Assembly: GCF_943181415.1 (NCBI RefSeq)
Contig: NZ_CALPBZ010000001.1
Location: forward strand, 310,001-374,000
Length of the DNA: 64,000 nt
Reading direction: 5' to 3'
Source of the DNA: Microbacterium sp. Marseille-Q6648
GTDB taxonomy: Bacteria > Actinomycetota > Actinomycetes > Actinomycetales > Microbacteriaceae
The notes under the pieces were generated by a model. That model saw only the letters and a program-made list of their open reading frames with translations. It was not told where the DNA came from and did not search any database. The position numbers and the translations under genes are program-made. Below, one piece after another: positions 51,774-60,471 of the stretch (position 1 is the first letter of the stretch; each line of letters starts with the position of its first letter).

Positions 51774-53771
51774 GTGCGAGCACGCGACATCGAGACCCTC
51801 GTCGGCGTCTGGCGACCGGCGCTCGCCCCGGACGGCTCCTTCGCCGTGTTCGCGACCTCGCGTCCGGACATCGCCGCGAACCGTGCTGTCGGCCAGTTGT
51901 GGCGGGTCGACCTGCCGGCGGGGGAGCCGCGCCGGCTGACCCGCGGCGTCGCCGACTCCTCGCCCCGGCTGTCGCCCGACGGCTCGCGCGTGGCCTTCCT
52001 GCGCGGCGACGCGAAGAACCGCGCGCAGCTGCACGTGGTCGACGCGCGCGGCGGCGAGCCCGTGCAGGTGACGGATGCCGCACTCGGCGTCTCGGACATC
52101 GCATGGGCCCCCGACGGTCGCACCCTCGCGTTCACCGCGCGGGTCGCCGAGCACGGCCGCTACGGAACGGTCGAAGGGCTCGAGCCCGACGCCGAGTCGC
52201 CGCGCCGCATCCGCGGCGTGCGCTGGCACGCGAACGGGCTCGGGTACACCGTCGATCGCCCCTCTCACGTCTTCGCCGTCGACGCGCCCGACCCCGGTGC
52301 CGAGCCGCTCTACGATCCCGCTCCGGCGGTCACGGCCGATGGCGCGCCGAGCCCGGAGCGGACGCGAGTGCCCGCCGAGGCGAGGCAGCTGACCGAGGGC
52401 GAGCTGTCGCACAGCGGGTGCGTCTTCACCGCCGACGGCGCCGAGGTGCTCACCGTCGTGGAGGACCCGCAGCTGGAGGGCGCAGATCTCCGGGGTGAGC
52501 TGCGCGCGATCCGGCTGGACGGCAGGGGGGCACGCGTCGTGGTCGAGCGGGAGACGGGCCTGGGCATCCAGGACGTCGCGGTCGCGCCGGACGGGACCGT
52601 GGCCCTGCTCGCTCACCCCCTGGGTGACAGCGGTGTGGACTTCGTCGCCCCCGCCACCGGCCTGTGGCTGCTCGAGGCCGGCGGAGTGCGTCGCCTGACC
52701 GACAGCGAGAGCGTGGACCTGGGCGAGGTGGGCAGTCACATCTCGGTCGCCGGCGACGCGTTCCTCGTGCAGGACCGCACGCGCGGCCGCGTGCGGCTGC
52801 TGCACGTGGATCGCTCCGGCGGCGTCCAGGAGCTCCTCGGCGGAGATGTGGAGGTGAACGGCCACGCGGCCGCCGAGGACGTGGTGGTCGCCGCGGTCGC
52901 CACCCCCGTCTCCCACGGCGAGCTCGTCCGCGTCACGGATCGCGACGGGGTCCCTCTCACCGAGTTCGGCGCACCCGCAGCGCGCGCCGGAATCGCTGTT
53001 CCACGTGAGCTGACCGTCGAGGGACGGGACGGCTATCCGGTGCACGGGTGGGTGGCGACACCCGAGGGCGACGGGCCGTTCCCCACGATCCTGCAGATCC
53101 ACGGCGGTCCGTATGCCTCTTACGGCATACACCTGTTCGACGAGACGCAGGTCCTCGTCGACGCGGGATACGCCGTCGTCTACTGCAATCCGCGAGGCTC
53201 CGCCGGATACGGCCGGGCGCACGGGCGCAGCATCCGCACCCGCATGGGAACCCTGGACTTCGCCGACGTCATGGACTTCCTCGACGGCGCCGTCGAGGCG
53301 GATCCGCGCCTGGACGGCGCCCGCGTCGGCATCATGGGCGGTTCGTACGGCGGCTATCTGACCGCCTGGGTCATCGCGCACGATCATCGCTTCGCCGGGG
53401 CCATCGTCGAGCGCGGGTTCCTCGACCCGGTGAGCTTCCAGGGCACCAGCGACATCGGGTCGTTCTTCGGCGACGAATACGTCGGCGTGGAGCACGGTGA
53501 CATCATGCGGCAGAGCCCGATGGCGGTCGTCGACGACGTCCGCACCCCGACCCTGGTGCTGCATTCGGAGCTGGACTTCCGCTGCCCCCTGGAGCAGGCC
53601 ACGAGGTACTACAGCGCCCTCAAGCGCGGGGGAGTGGACGCCGAGCTGCTGGTCTTCCCGGGCGAGAACCACGAGCTGACCCGCTCCGGTCAGCCCCGCC
53701 ATCGCGTGGAGCGGTTCGAGGCGGTGCTCGACTGGTGGGCGAGGCATCTGCCGGTGCGCGACGCGGTGTGA
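51774..53771 (+). CDS. S9 family prolyl oligopeptidase-type peptidase
   Basis: 665-aa enzyme. N-terminal beta-propeller-like part (residues 1-400, repeats such as SPRLSPDGSRVAFLRGD and ADGAEVLTVVEDP) and a C-terminal hydrolase: HGGPYASYG, nucleophile GGSYGGY (Ser near 524), Asp in SELDFRC and His633 in GENHELTRSG. No signal peptide, so cytoplasmic peptide degradation. GTG start, 4 bp after the SDR stop; probable operon. Confidence 0.94.
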   Translation: MRARDIETLVGVWRPALAPDGSFAVFATSRPDIAANRAVGQLWRVDLPAGEPRRLTRGVADSSPRLSPDGSRVAFLRGDAKNRAQLHVVDARGGEPVQVTDAALGVSDIAWAPDGRTLAFTARVAEHGRYGTVEGLEPDAESPRRIRGVRWHANGLGYTVDRPSHVFAVDAPDPGAEPLYDPAPAVTADGAPSPERTRVPAEARQLTEGELSHSGCVFTADGAEVLTVVEDPQLEGADLRGELRAIRLDGRGARVVVERETGLGIQDVAVAPDGTVALLAHPLGDSGVDFVAPATGLWLLEAGGVRRLTDSESVDLGEVGSHISVAGDAFLVQDRTRGRVRLLHVDRSGGVQELLGGDVEVNGHAAAEDVVVAAVATPVSHGELVRVTDRDGVPLTEFGAPAARAGIAVPRELTVEGRDGYPVHGWVATPEGDGPFPTILQIHGGPYASYGIHLFDETQVLVDAGYAVVYCNPRGSAGYGRAHGRSIRTRMGTLDFADVMDFLDGAVEADPRLDGARVGIMGGSYGGYLTAWVIAHDHRFAGAIVERGFLDPVSFQGTSDIGSFFGDEYVGVEHGDIMRQSPMAVVDDVRTPTLVLHSELDFRCPLEQATRYYSALKRGGVDAELLVFPGENHELTRSGQPRHRVERFEAVLDWWARHLPVRDAV

Positions 53772-53773
53772 GA

Positions 53774-53820
53774 CACGGAGAAGAGGGCCGCGGCATCTCG
53801 CCGCGGCCCTCTTCTCCGTG
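53774..53820. terminator. Perfect 21-bp bidirectional terminator
   Basis: Arms 53774-53794 and 53800-53820 are exactly complementary over 21 bp around ATCTC. It separates the convergent S9 peptidase and DUF308 genes and contains runs able to end transcription both ways. Confidence 0.85.
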
Positions 53821-53833
53821 CTGGTGAGGAGCG

Positions 53834-54391
53834 TCAGACGCCCTTGCCGTACGTGAAGGCGCGGGCGATCTGGAGGATTCCGAGGACGATGAGCGAGATG
53901 CCGATCAGCCACCAGAGCACGACAGCGCCCCAGATGGGGGAGAACAGCAGCACGATGCCGGCGATGATGCTCAGGATCGCGAAGACCGTGGTCCAGACCT
54001 TCGACGGCGCGTCGCCGAGCGTCGACAGGGCCACCACGCCCTCGATGATCCACATGATGCCCACGAGGATGGCCACGAAGACCGCGAGGTAGGCGGTCGT
54101 CGCACCGAGATTCAGGAACGCCACGATGCCGGCGATGATGAACAGGACGCCGAGCGCGAGGTGGCCGATGCGCGACCAGCCGCCCTTCGTCTTGGAGAAG
54201 AGACCGAGTCCGGCGTAGACGAGTCCGAGGACGATGGCGTAGACGGCGATGATGGCCGTGACCACCATCGCGGTCTTCGCCGGCCACACCAGGATCAGGA
54301 TGCCGACGACGACGGCGAGCAGACCGCCGACGCCGAGAGCCGTCCGAACAGCAGTGACCGCGGACTTGGCGAGGGATGTTTCCGTGGACAT
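53834..54391 (-). CDS. DUF308/HdeD-like membrane protein
   Basis: 185-aa protein with about six helices in repeated pairs (GVGGLLAVVVGILILVWPAKTAMVVTAIIAVYAIVLGLVYAG, and later WWLIGISLIVLGILQIARA). This is the HdeD/DUF308 pattern. Role in acid/stress tolerance known only from E. coli HdeD. Single gene between terminators. Confidence 0.9.
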   Translation of the reverse strand: MSTETSLAKSAVTAVRTALGVGGLLAVVVGILILVWPAKTAMVVTAIIAVYAIVLGLVYAGLGLFSKTKGGWSRIGHLALGVLFIIAGIVAFLNLGATTAYLAVFVAILVGIMWIIEGVVALSTLGDAPSKVWTTVFAILSIIAGIVLLFSPIWGAVVLWWLIGISLIVLGILQIARAFTYGKGV

Positions 54392-54458
54392 GACGTGCCT
54401 TTCTGTGAGTTCGCTGGGAACTTTCAGGCTGATGATACCGCGGAAGGCGGGGGAGACC

Positions 54459-54475
54459 CGGGACCGAAGGTCCCG
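54459..54475 (-). terminator. Hairpin after the AEC transporter gene
   Basis: CGGGACC-GAA-GGTCCCG, 7-bp stem, 5 bp downstream of the AEC stop on the minus strand. Likely terminator. Confidence 0.5.
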
Positions 54476-54479
54476 CGCG

Positions 54480-55400
54480 TCAGACGCCGAGCAGGAGCGT
54501 CGCGGCCAGGAGCACCGGCACGCAGCCGATCGTGGTGAGGAAGACCGTGTCGCGCGAGATGGTCTCGCCGATGCCGAACCGCTGCGAGTAGTTGAAGACG
54601 TTCTGCGCGGTCGGAAGCGCTGCCAGCACGACGACGATCAGAGTCTCCTGTGCGGAGAGCCCGAGAAGCGTCGCGGCGCTCCAGGCGACGACGGGCATGA
54701 CGAAGAGCTTCAAACCGGTCGCCAGCAGGATGTCGCGACGCCGTCCGCTCGGACCCAGGACGCGCTGACCGTAGAGCGAGATCCCGTAGCTGATGAGCAG
54801 GACGGGGACGCACGCGTCGGCCACGAGTCGCGCGGGCTCCATGACGATGGCCGGCAGGTCTACCCCCGACACCGAGACGAGCGTGCCCAGCGCCGAGCCG
54901 AGCACGATGGGATTCGCCGCGGTTCGTCCGAGCGTCTTCCACAGCGACGAGCGACCCGACGTGACGGCATCCAGGATCGCCATGGTGATCGGGGTGAACA
55001 CGAGCAGCTGCAGCAGGATGACCGGAGCCGGGAAGGCGGCGCTGCCGAGCAGATACAGCGACAGCGGGATGCCGATGTTGTTGGAGTTCACTTGTCCGGC
55101 GCTGAGGGCCCCGATGACCACGTCGCCGGCTGGTCGGTGCCACACGAGCTTGGCCACGAGGACGTAGATCCCGAAGACGACGACGGCGGCGATGGCCGAC
55201 ACCGGCAGCAGTGCGGAGAAGAGCGTCCTGACGTCGGCTTCGGCCAGCACGACGAACAGCAGGAACGGCGAGAGCACGAAGAAGGTCAGCCGTGCGAGCA
55301 CCGGGCGGGCGTGTTCGCCGAGCAGATCTATCCGCCCGATGATGTAGCCCACGACGATCGCGACGCCCACCACGACGAAACCGGTGAGAGAGGCGAGCAT
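54480..55400 (-). CDS. AEC family transporter
   Basis: 306-aa auxin-efflux-carrier-type permease. About ten helices in two halves; GQVNSNNIGIPLSLYLLGSA has the conserved Asn/Gly/Pro region and ALPTAQNVFNYSQRFG the second broken helix. Likely exports or symports an organic acid; substrate unknown. ATG 55400. Function of the operon neighbours does not narrow it. Confidence 0.9.
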   Translation of the reverse strand: MLASLTGFVVVGVAIVVGYIIGRIDLLGEHARPVLARLTFFVLSPFLLFVVLAEADVRTLFSALLPVSAIAAVVVFGIYVLVAKLVWHRPAGDVVIGALSAGQVNSNNIGIPLSLYLLGSAAFPAPVILLQLLVFTPITMAILDAVTSGRSSLWKTLGRTAANPIVLGSALGTLVSVSGVDLPAIVMEPARLVADACVPVLLISYGISLYGQRVLGPSGRRRDILLATGLKLFVMPVVAWSAATLLGLSAQETLIVVVLAALPTAQNVFNYSQRFGIGETISRDTVFLTTIGCVPVLLAATLLLGV

Positions 55401-55473
55401 CTTCCGAGCCTACGACCGCGCCGATTCCCGCCGAGACACGTTACCGACACCATCGCCGATAATGCACATTATG

Positions 55474-56217
55474 TCATTTCGTGGGAGTCCAGCCGCTGGG
55501 CACGGGTCCATCGACCTCTGCCCTCTCGCGGTCGGCCGCCGCCGACCACCCCTGCGCCTCGCCCACCGCGTCGAATCCTCCGCGGGCGACCCGGAACCCC
55601 ACATCGTCCTGCGCCGTCCGCGGATCGCCGCCGCGTCTGGTCGACGCGCGCACGCTCCACGCATCGTCGGCGAAGCCGCCGCCGCGGAAGACGCGGTACT
55701 CGCCGTACCGCGCCGGGTCGAGCAGATCCCAGCACCACTCCCACACGTTGCCGAGCGTGTCGAAGAGCCCGAAGAGATTCGGATGCCGCCCGCCGACGTT
55801 CTGCGGCGAGGTCACTCCGTCGGCGCTCGTCCAGGCCACATCGCCGAGCGGTCCGTACTGCGGGGTCGCCGACCCCGCACGACACGCGTGCTCCCATTCG
55901 GCTTCGGTCGGCAGGCGGTAGCCGTCGGCGTCGACGGACCACGTCACCTGCTCCCCCTCGAACGCGTAGGCGTGGTCGAGGCCTTCCCACTCCGACAGCG
56001 CGTTGCAGAAGCGGACCGCGCGCAGCCAGCTCACCTCGACGGCGGGTCGGTCGGGATGGGACGCGGTGATGCCGAGGATCTCGGCCAGCAGCTCTTCGGT
56101 GATCGGATACACCCCGATCTCGAACGGCTCGAGCGCCACCGCCCGCCGAAGACGCCGGCGGGCGTCGTGCAGCGTCACGGTGCCCCCGGGGATCCTCGCC
56201 ATGGCTATGTCGCGCAC
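55474..56217 (-). CDS. FGE-sulfatase-domain protein lacking the FGE cysteines
   Basis: 247-aa protein of the formylglycine-generating-enzyme fold: GVYPITEELLAEILG, GYRLPTEAEWEHACRAG, GNVWEWCWD and the VFRGGGFADDAWSVRASTRRG...DVGFRVAR core. The copper/cysteine site of true FGE lies after RGG as S-x-C...C, but here that stretch has neither Cys. A sulfatase is not adjacent. So it is a fold relative, possibly a binding or sulfoxide-synthase-like protein, not a maturase. Overlaps nothing; 20 bp upstream lies the epimerase gene stop. Confidence 0.9.
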   Translation of the reverse strand: MRDIAMARIPGGTVTLHDARRRLRRAVALEPFEIGVYPITEELLAEILGITASHPDRPAVEVSWLRAVRFCNALSEWEGLDHAYAFEGEQVTWSVDADGYRLPTEAEWEHACRAGSATPQYGPLGDVAWTSADGVTSPQNVGGRHPNLFGLFDTLGNVWEWCWDLLDPARYGEYRVFRGGGFADDAWSVRASTRRGGDPRTAQDDVGFRVARGGFDAVGEAQGWSAAADRERAEVDGPVPSGWTPTK

Positions 56218-56237
56218 GGATGCACCCTATCCGCCGC

Positions 56238-57218
56238 TCAGCGGACGAGTGGGCGTGCGACCCCGAGCTCGCCGCGGGCGACGAGCCACTCGACGGCCTC
56301 GCGGATCGCGTGCTCCGGCTCGTAGCGGGGCGTGTAGCCGAGCCGCATCCGTGCCTTGTCGATCGAGAACACGTGGCTGCGCGACAGATGTCGCCAGCTG
56401 GTCTCCGCAGCCTCCGGCGTCGTCGAGGCGCGGAAGCCGTCCCAGTCCACACTCTCGATCCGGGCGTCGAGCCCGAACCACGCCGCGGCGTGGTGCAGGA
56501 AGCCGCGGACGCTGAGCGCCGAGGGGGCGACGATGCTGAAGTCCTCCCCTGCCGCTGCGTCGCGGCGCGCCACCGCCAGCTCGAAAGCCTGCGCGACGTC
56601 GTCGGCGTGCACGTGATGCAGCATCTCGGTGCCGATACCCGGAATCCTGATGGTCCGCCCCGCGGACAGGGCGTACCAGACGGCCGGGTCGCGATTGCCG
56701 AGCGGTCCGATCGGCTCCCATCCCGGGCCGACGATGTGACCGGGGTGCAGGGTCGTGGTCGCCACTCCCCCGGCTGCGGTCTCCGCCTTCATGAGCGCGG
56801 CGATCCGACGCTTCTGGATGCCGTAGTCGTCGAGGGGCGCCTCGGCGGCGCCGGCGTCATCCTCACGGATGGGGAGCTTGCGGCTCACGCCTTCCCGCCA
56901 GATCGAGCCGCAGTGGACGAGGTGACCGGTGTGCCCCCGCACACCGTCGAGGAGGGCCGATGCCGATTCCTCGGTGAAGCAGATGAGGTCGACCACCGCA
57001 TCGGGACGCTGTGAGACAACCGTCCGGGCGAAGGTCCCGGCGCGATCCTCCTCGGCGCGATCGACGCGCATCTGGTGGACGTGCTGCCACTCCTCGTCGT
57101 CCCGGTATCCCGTCGCGCCCTGCCGGCTGATGTTGACGACGTCGTGGCCCGCGCGGATCAGGCGCGGGATCAGATAGGTGCCGATGTGTCCGCTGCCGCC
57201 GATGACGACGATTCTCAT
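56238..57218 (-). CDS. NAD-dependent epimerase/dehydratase
   Basis: 326-aa extended SDR. Dinucleotide motif GGSGHIGTYL near residue 8, active-site YGIQKRR (YxxxK), and a substrate part with HPGHIVGPGWEPIGPLGNRDP. Resembles sugar-nucleotide or reductase members with unknown substrate. Lies directly before the FGE-like gene (20 bp), probably one transcript. A terminator stands between it and the upstream DUF6458 gene. Confidence 0.91.
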   Translation of the reverse strand: MRIVVIGGSGHIGTYLIPRLIRAGHDVVNISRQGATGYRDDEEWQHVHQMRVDRAEEDRAGTFARTVVSQRPDAVVDLICFTEESASALLDGVRGHTGHLVHCGSIWREGVSRKLPIREDDAGAAEAPLDDYGIQKRRIAALMKAETAAGGVATTTLHPGHIVGPGWEPIGPLGNRDPAVWYALSAGRTIRIPGIGTEMLHHVHADDVAQAFELAVARRDAAAGEDFSIVAPSALSVRGFLHHAAAWFGLDARIESVDWDGFRASTTPEAAETSWRHLSRSHVFSIDKARMRLGYTPRYEPEHAIREAVEWLVARGELGVARPLVR

Positions 57219-57247
57219 GACGCTCCGATCGCGGGTCGCGCGCGTGA

Positions 57248-57283
57248 CGAGGGGGCGACGCCACGGTCGGCGTCGCCCCCTCG
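57248..57283 (-). terminator. Terminator between DUF6458 and epimerase genes
   Basis: 15-bp perfect stem (57248-57262 with 57269-57283) around ACGGTC, just after the DUF6458 stop. GC-rich without T-tract. Confidence 0.75.
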
Positions 57284-57300
57284 AGGCGTGGTCGGGAGGG

Positions 57301-57564
57301 TCAGAGACCCGTGGTGTCGTCGGTGGTGCTCGTGCGCTGTCGCGTCACCCGCTGGTTGGTGGCGGGGTCGATCTCCGTGCGGGACACGCTCTCGCTCTGA
57401 CGACGACGCAGCATCAGGATGAGACCGATGAGGAAGACGACGACTCCGGCCCCCATCAGGATGTAGCCGATCAGGTCGAGGTTCACCGCCTCGACCTCGA
57501 CGTTCACAGCGAACGTGAGGATCGCTCCGATGACGAACAGGACGATTCCGGTTCCAATGCTCAT
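57301..57564 (-). CDS. DUF6458 two-helix membrane protein
   Basis: 87-aa protein: two helices (GIVLFVIGAILTFAVNVEVEAVNLDLIGYILMGAGVVVFLIGLILML) and a polar tail VSRTEIDPATNQRVTRQRTS, the DUF6458 pattern common in Microbacteriaceae and relatives. Function unknown. ATG 57564 with AAGGAAC upstream. Alone between terminator and the reductase promoter. Confidence 0.9.
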   Translation of the reverse strand: MSIGTGIVLFVIGAILTFAVNVEVEAVNLDLIGYILMGAGVVVFLIGLILMLRRRQSESVSRTEIDPATNQRVTRQRTSTTDDTTGL

Positions 57565-57722
57565 GCGAGGTTCCTTTCCGGGGCGGCGGGTGTGCTCCCC
57601 TGGGCTCGAGACGCTCTCGCGCCTCATCGGCAGGATGACAGTACCGCGCGTCTCGCGCACGGGCTTGACAGCCATCGAGTCCGTGTGATCGGCGTGTCGG
57701 GGGTGCGGCGTACGATCGCGAC

Positions 57723-58307
57723 ATGGCTGCTGCTCCCCCGCGCGTCGTCTTCCAGACGGCGACGACACTCGACGGCTATCTCGCCGATGATCAGGATTCC
57801 CTCGAGTGGCTGTTCGCCGTTCCCGGCGCCGACCAGGCCGAGGCCGGCATCGACGATTTCCTCGCGCAGGTGAGTGTCATCGTCATGGGCTCGACCACGT
57901 TCGAGTGGGTCGTCGCCCACGAGAAGCTGCGCGAGCATCCGGAGCGGTGGACGGCGATGTACGGGGCGCGGCCGACCTTCGTCTTCTCGACGCGGCCGCA
58001 GCCGGAGCTCGGCGGATCCGACATCCGCGCGCGCTCCGGCGCCGTGCGAGACGTCTGGGCCGAGATCGAGGATGCCGCGCAGGGCGGCCTCGTGTGGCTG
58101 GTGGGCGGCGGCGATCTCGTCGGGCAGTTCGCCGACGCGGGCCGCCTGGACGAGGTGCGCGTGTCGATCGCGCCGGTGACGCTGGGCGGCGGTAGGCCGC
58201 TTCTCCCCCGTCGACTGGACTCCACCAGGCTGCGCCTCGAGTCCGTGGGGCGTACCGGGCAGTTCGCCGAGCTCGTCTATTCCGTCGCGCCGCTCGGCGG
58301 CACCTGA
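57723..58307 (+). CDS. Dihydrofolate reductase-like (RibD C-terminal) protein
   Basis: 194-aa reductase fold: FQTATTLDGYLAD at the start, VIVMGSTTFEW, WLVGGGDLVGQFADAGRLDEVRVSIAPVTLGGGRPLLP at the C-terminus. The GGG-D and APVTLGGG motifs are those of the RibD_C/YwjB family, NADPH-binding with unknown substrate. TACGAT 57711-57716 is 6 nt before ATG (leaderless). Overlaps the convergent SGNH gene by 31 bp. Confidence 0.91.
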   Translation: MAAAPPRVVFQTATTLDGYLADDQDSLEWLFAVPGADQAEAGIDDFLAQVSVIVMGSTTFEWVVAHEKLREHPERWTAMYGARPTFVFSTRPQPELGGSDIRARSGAVRDVWAEIEDAAQGGLVWLVGGGDLVGQFADAGRLDEVRVSIAPVTLGGGRPLLPRRLDSTRLRLESVGRTGQFAELVYSVAPLGGT

Positions 58308-59044
58308 GCCCAGACCGGGCGCTTGGCCGCCCGACTGTCGCCGGAAGACGTGCCCGTCAGTCGGCGCCTCACCCAGGGGCCGACGTGCTCGCGGTAGTAG
58401 GCGCTTCCCTGCACGCCTGCCAGAGGGAGCTCCGGAAGCGACCACCACCCTGCCGGTGCAGGCATCCCCAGCGCTTCGAGCACGCGCGCGGCCACCCGAT
58501 GGTGCCCTCGGCTGTTCATGTGCAGGCGGTCAGCCGACCAGTACGGCGGGCTCGAAAGCTCGCGATCCGGCCAGTTGAACGCGCGCACGACGTCGTCGCG
58601 GTCGGCGATAGCCGCTGTGACCGCGACCGAGAGCAGGTCCCCTCTGCGCTGGATCACCCGGCTGAGGGGAAGCTGTCCCGACGGATTCGCGCCCGACAGC
58701 AGGATGAGGGTGACGCCCTCCTCATCGCAGCGTCTCAGCACGTGGGTGAAAGCCGAGACCACGCGGGAGATGCTGGTGCGCGGGCGCAGCATGTCGTTGC
58801 CGCCCCCGTTGAACGACAGGTGCGTCGGTCGAAGTGCCAACGCCGGCTCGAGCTGCTCTTCGACGATCGGCCAGACGAGCTTGCCGCGGATGGCCAGGTT
58901 GGCGTACGAGACGGGGTGCTCCGCGGCATCCGCCCAACCCTGCGCCACGAGGTCGGCCCATCCCCGAACCCTGCCGTCAGGGAGCTCGTCGCCGACCCCT
59001 TCCGTGAAGGAGTCCCCTATCGCGACGTACCGGACCTCTTCCAC
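58277..59044 (-). CDS. SGNH/GDSL hydrolase, second paralogue
   Basis: 255-aa relative of the 30449-31318 protein. Block I YVAIGDSFTEG, NLAIRGKLVWPIVEEQLEPALALRP, block III GGGND and block V DRLHMNSRGHH are all present; both share the C-terminal arrangement REHVGPWVRRR. No signal peptide. Its 3' end overlaps the RibD-like gene. Substrate unknown; cytoplasmic esterase/thioesterase likely. Confidence 0.91.
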   Translation of the reverse strand: MEEVRYVAIGDSFTEGVGDELPDGRVRGWADLVAQGWADAAEHPVSYANLAIRGKLVWPIVEEQLEPALALRPTHLSFNGGGNDMLRPRTSISRVVSAFTHVLRRCDEEGVTLILLSGANPSGQLPLSRVIQRRGDLLSVAVTAAIADRDDVVRAFNWPDRELSSPPYWSADRLHMNSRGHHRVAARVLEALGMPAPAGWWSLPELPLAGVQGSAYYREHVGPWVRRRLTGTSSGDSRAAKRPVWAQVPPSGATE

Positions 59045-59078
59045 CCCACCAGCGTAATCGCCGCCGATGGTCCGGCGG

Positions 59079-60443
59079 TCAGCGCTCGTCGAGGGCCAGG
59101 CCGCGCCGGTCGACCAGACCCGATGCGGCAGCGGCGGCGATGGCGAAGAAGACGGCGAACACGATGAACAGCACCGGCGCGCCGCCGAGCATCAGCAGAG
59201 GCGGCACCGTCAGGGGCGCGACGATCGACGCGATGCGCCCGACGCCCGCCGCCCAACCCGATCCGGTCGCGCGCAGCGAGGTGGGGTACATCTCGGGCGT
59301 CACCGCGTACAGGGCTCCCCAGGCGCCGAGGTTGAAGAAGCTGAGCGCCATGCCCGCGCCGATCACCGCCGGCTCGGTCGTCGCGGTCCCGAAGAACACC
59401 GCCGAGACGGCCGAGCCCACGAGGAACACCGACAGGGTGAGCCGCCTCCCCCACACTTCGATCAGCCACGCGGCCACGGCGTAGCCGGGAAGCTGTGCGA
59501 GCGTGATGACGAGCGTGAACCCGAACGAGCGCACGAGGTCGTACCCCTGCGAGACGAGGATCGAGGGGATCCAGATGAAGGCCCCGTAATACGAGAAGTT
59601 GACGCAGAACCACACGAGCCACAGCGCCGCCGTCCGCAGCCGGAACTCCGGCGACCAGAGGGCGCCGAGCCGCTCGCGGGCCGTCGTCGCGGCCGGCTCC
59701 GCTGCGGCCGGCACGATCCGTCGCGACCGGGATGCCGTCAGCGACGCCGACTCCTCCAGTGAGCGGACGATGCGCTCGGCCTCCTCGTGGCGACCGCGGC
59801 GAGCCAGCCAGCGCGGCGACTCGGGCAGCCCCCAGCGCACGACGAGCGCGTACGCGGCGGGGATCGCTCCCAGCGCGAACGCCCACCGCCACCCGTCGTC
59901 GGATGCCGGGATCACGAGGAAGCCGATGAGCGCCGCCGCCGTCCATCCCACGGCCCAGAACGCCTCGAGGATGACGATCAGCCGGCCGCGCATCCGCGCG
60001 GGCGCGAACTCGCTCACGTATGTGGAGGCGACCGGAAGCTCCGCGCCGAGGCCGAGTCCGACGAAGAAGCGCAGCACGAGCAGCAGAGCCAGTCCGCCCA
60101 CGAGCGCGCTGGCACCCGTGGCCAGGCCGTAGATGAGGAGTGTGAGGGCGAACACCTGCCGGCGGCCGATGCGGTCGGCGAGCAGCCCCCCGAGCGTCGC
60201 CCCGATCGCCATCCCGACGAAGCCGATCGACGCGATCCACGAGGTCTCCGCGGGCGCGAGCTCCCACTGCACCGCGAGCGCGGCGATGATGAACGAGATC
60301 AGGCCGACGTCCATCGCATCCAGCGCCCACCCGACGCCCGATCCGGTCAGGACCTTCGCGTGGCGGCGGGTGAAGGGAAGGCGATCCAGGCGCTCTGAAA
60401 GCGTCGCTTCGCCGGTGGCGGCATCCGTCGTCATATCGGTCAT
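59079..60443 (-). CDS. MFS transporter (sugar/aromatic acid porter type)
   Basis: 454-aa, twelve-helix transporter. Motif GLLADRIGRRQVFAL between helices 2 and 3, and ELPVASTYVSEFAPARMRGR after helix 4, place it in the sugar/aromatic acid H+ symporter branch. It follows the luciferase-like oxidoreductase gene by 28 bp in the same direction, so the pair may handle one compound. Start ATG 60443. Confidence 0.92.
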   Translation of the reverse strand: MTDMTTDAATGEATLSERLDRLPFTRRHAKVLTGSGVGWALDAMDVGLISFIIAALAVQWELAPAETSWIASIGFVGMAIGATLGGLLADRIGRRQVFALTLLIYGLATGASALVGGLALLLVLRFFVGLGLGAELPVASTYVSEFAPARMRGRLIVILEAFWAVGWTAAALIGFLVIPASDDGWRWAFALGAIPAAYALVVRWGLPESPRWLARRGRHEEAERIVRSLEESASLTASRSRRIVPAAAEPAATTARERLGALWSPEFRLRTAALWLVWFCVNFSYYGAFIWIPSILVSQGYDLVRSFGFTLVITLAQLPGYAVAAWLIEVWGRRLTLSVFLVGSAVSAVFFGTATTEPAVIGAGMALSFFNLGAWGALYAVTPEMYPTSLRATGSGWAAGVGRIASIVAPLTVPPLLMLGGAPVLFIVFAVFFAIAAAAASGLVDRRGLALDER

Positions 60444-60471
60444 GCTACGGAACCGCCGCCGCCGGCGTCGG

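Noticed and set aside
51591-54287. 898-residue open frame antisense to the S9 peptidase
   Set aside because: Shadow frame; the peptidase on the other strand has complete motifs.
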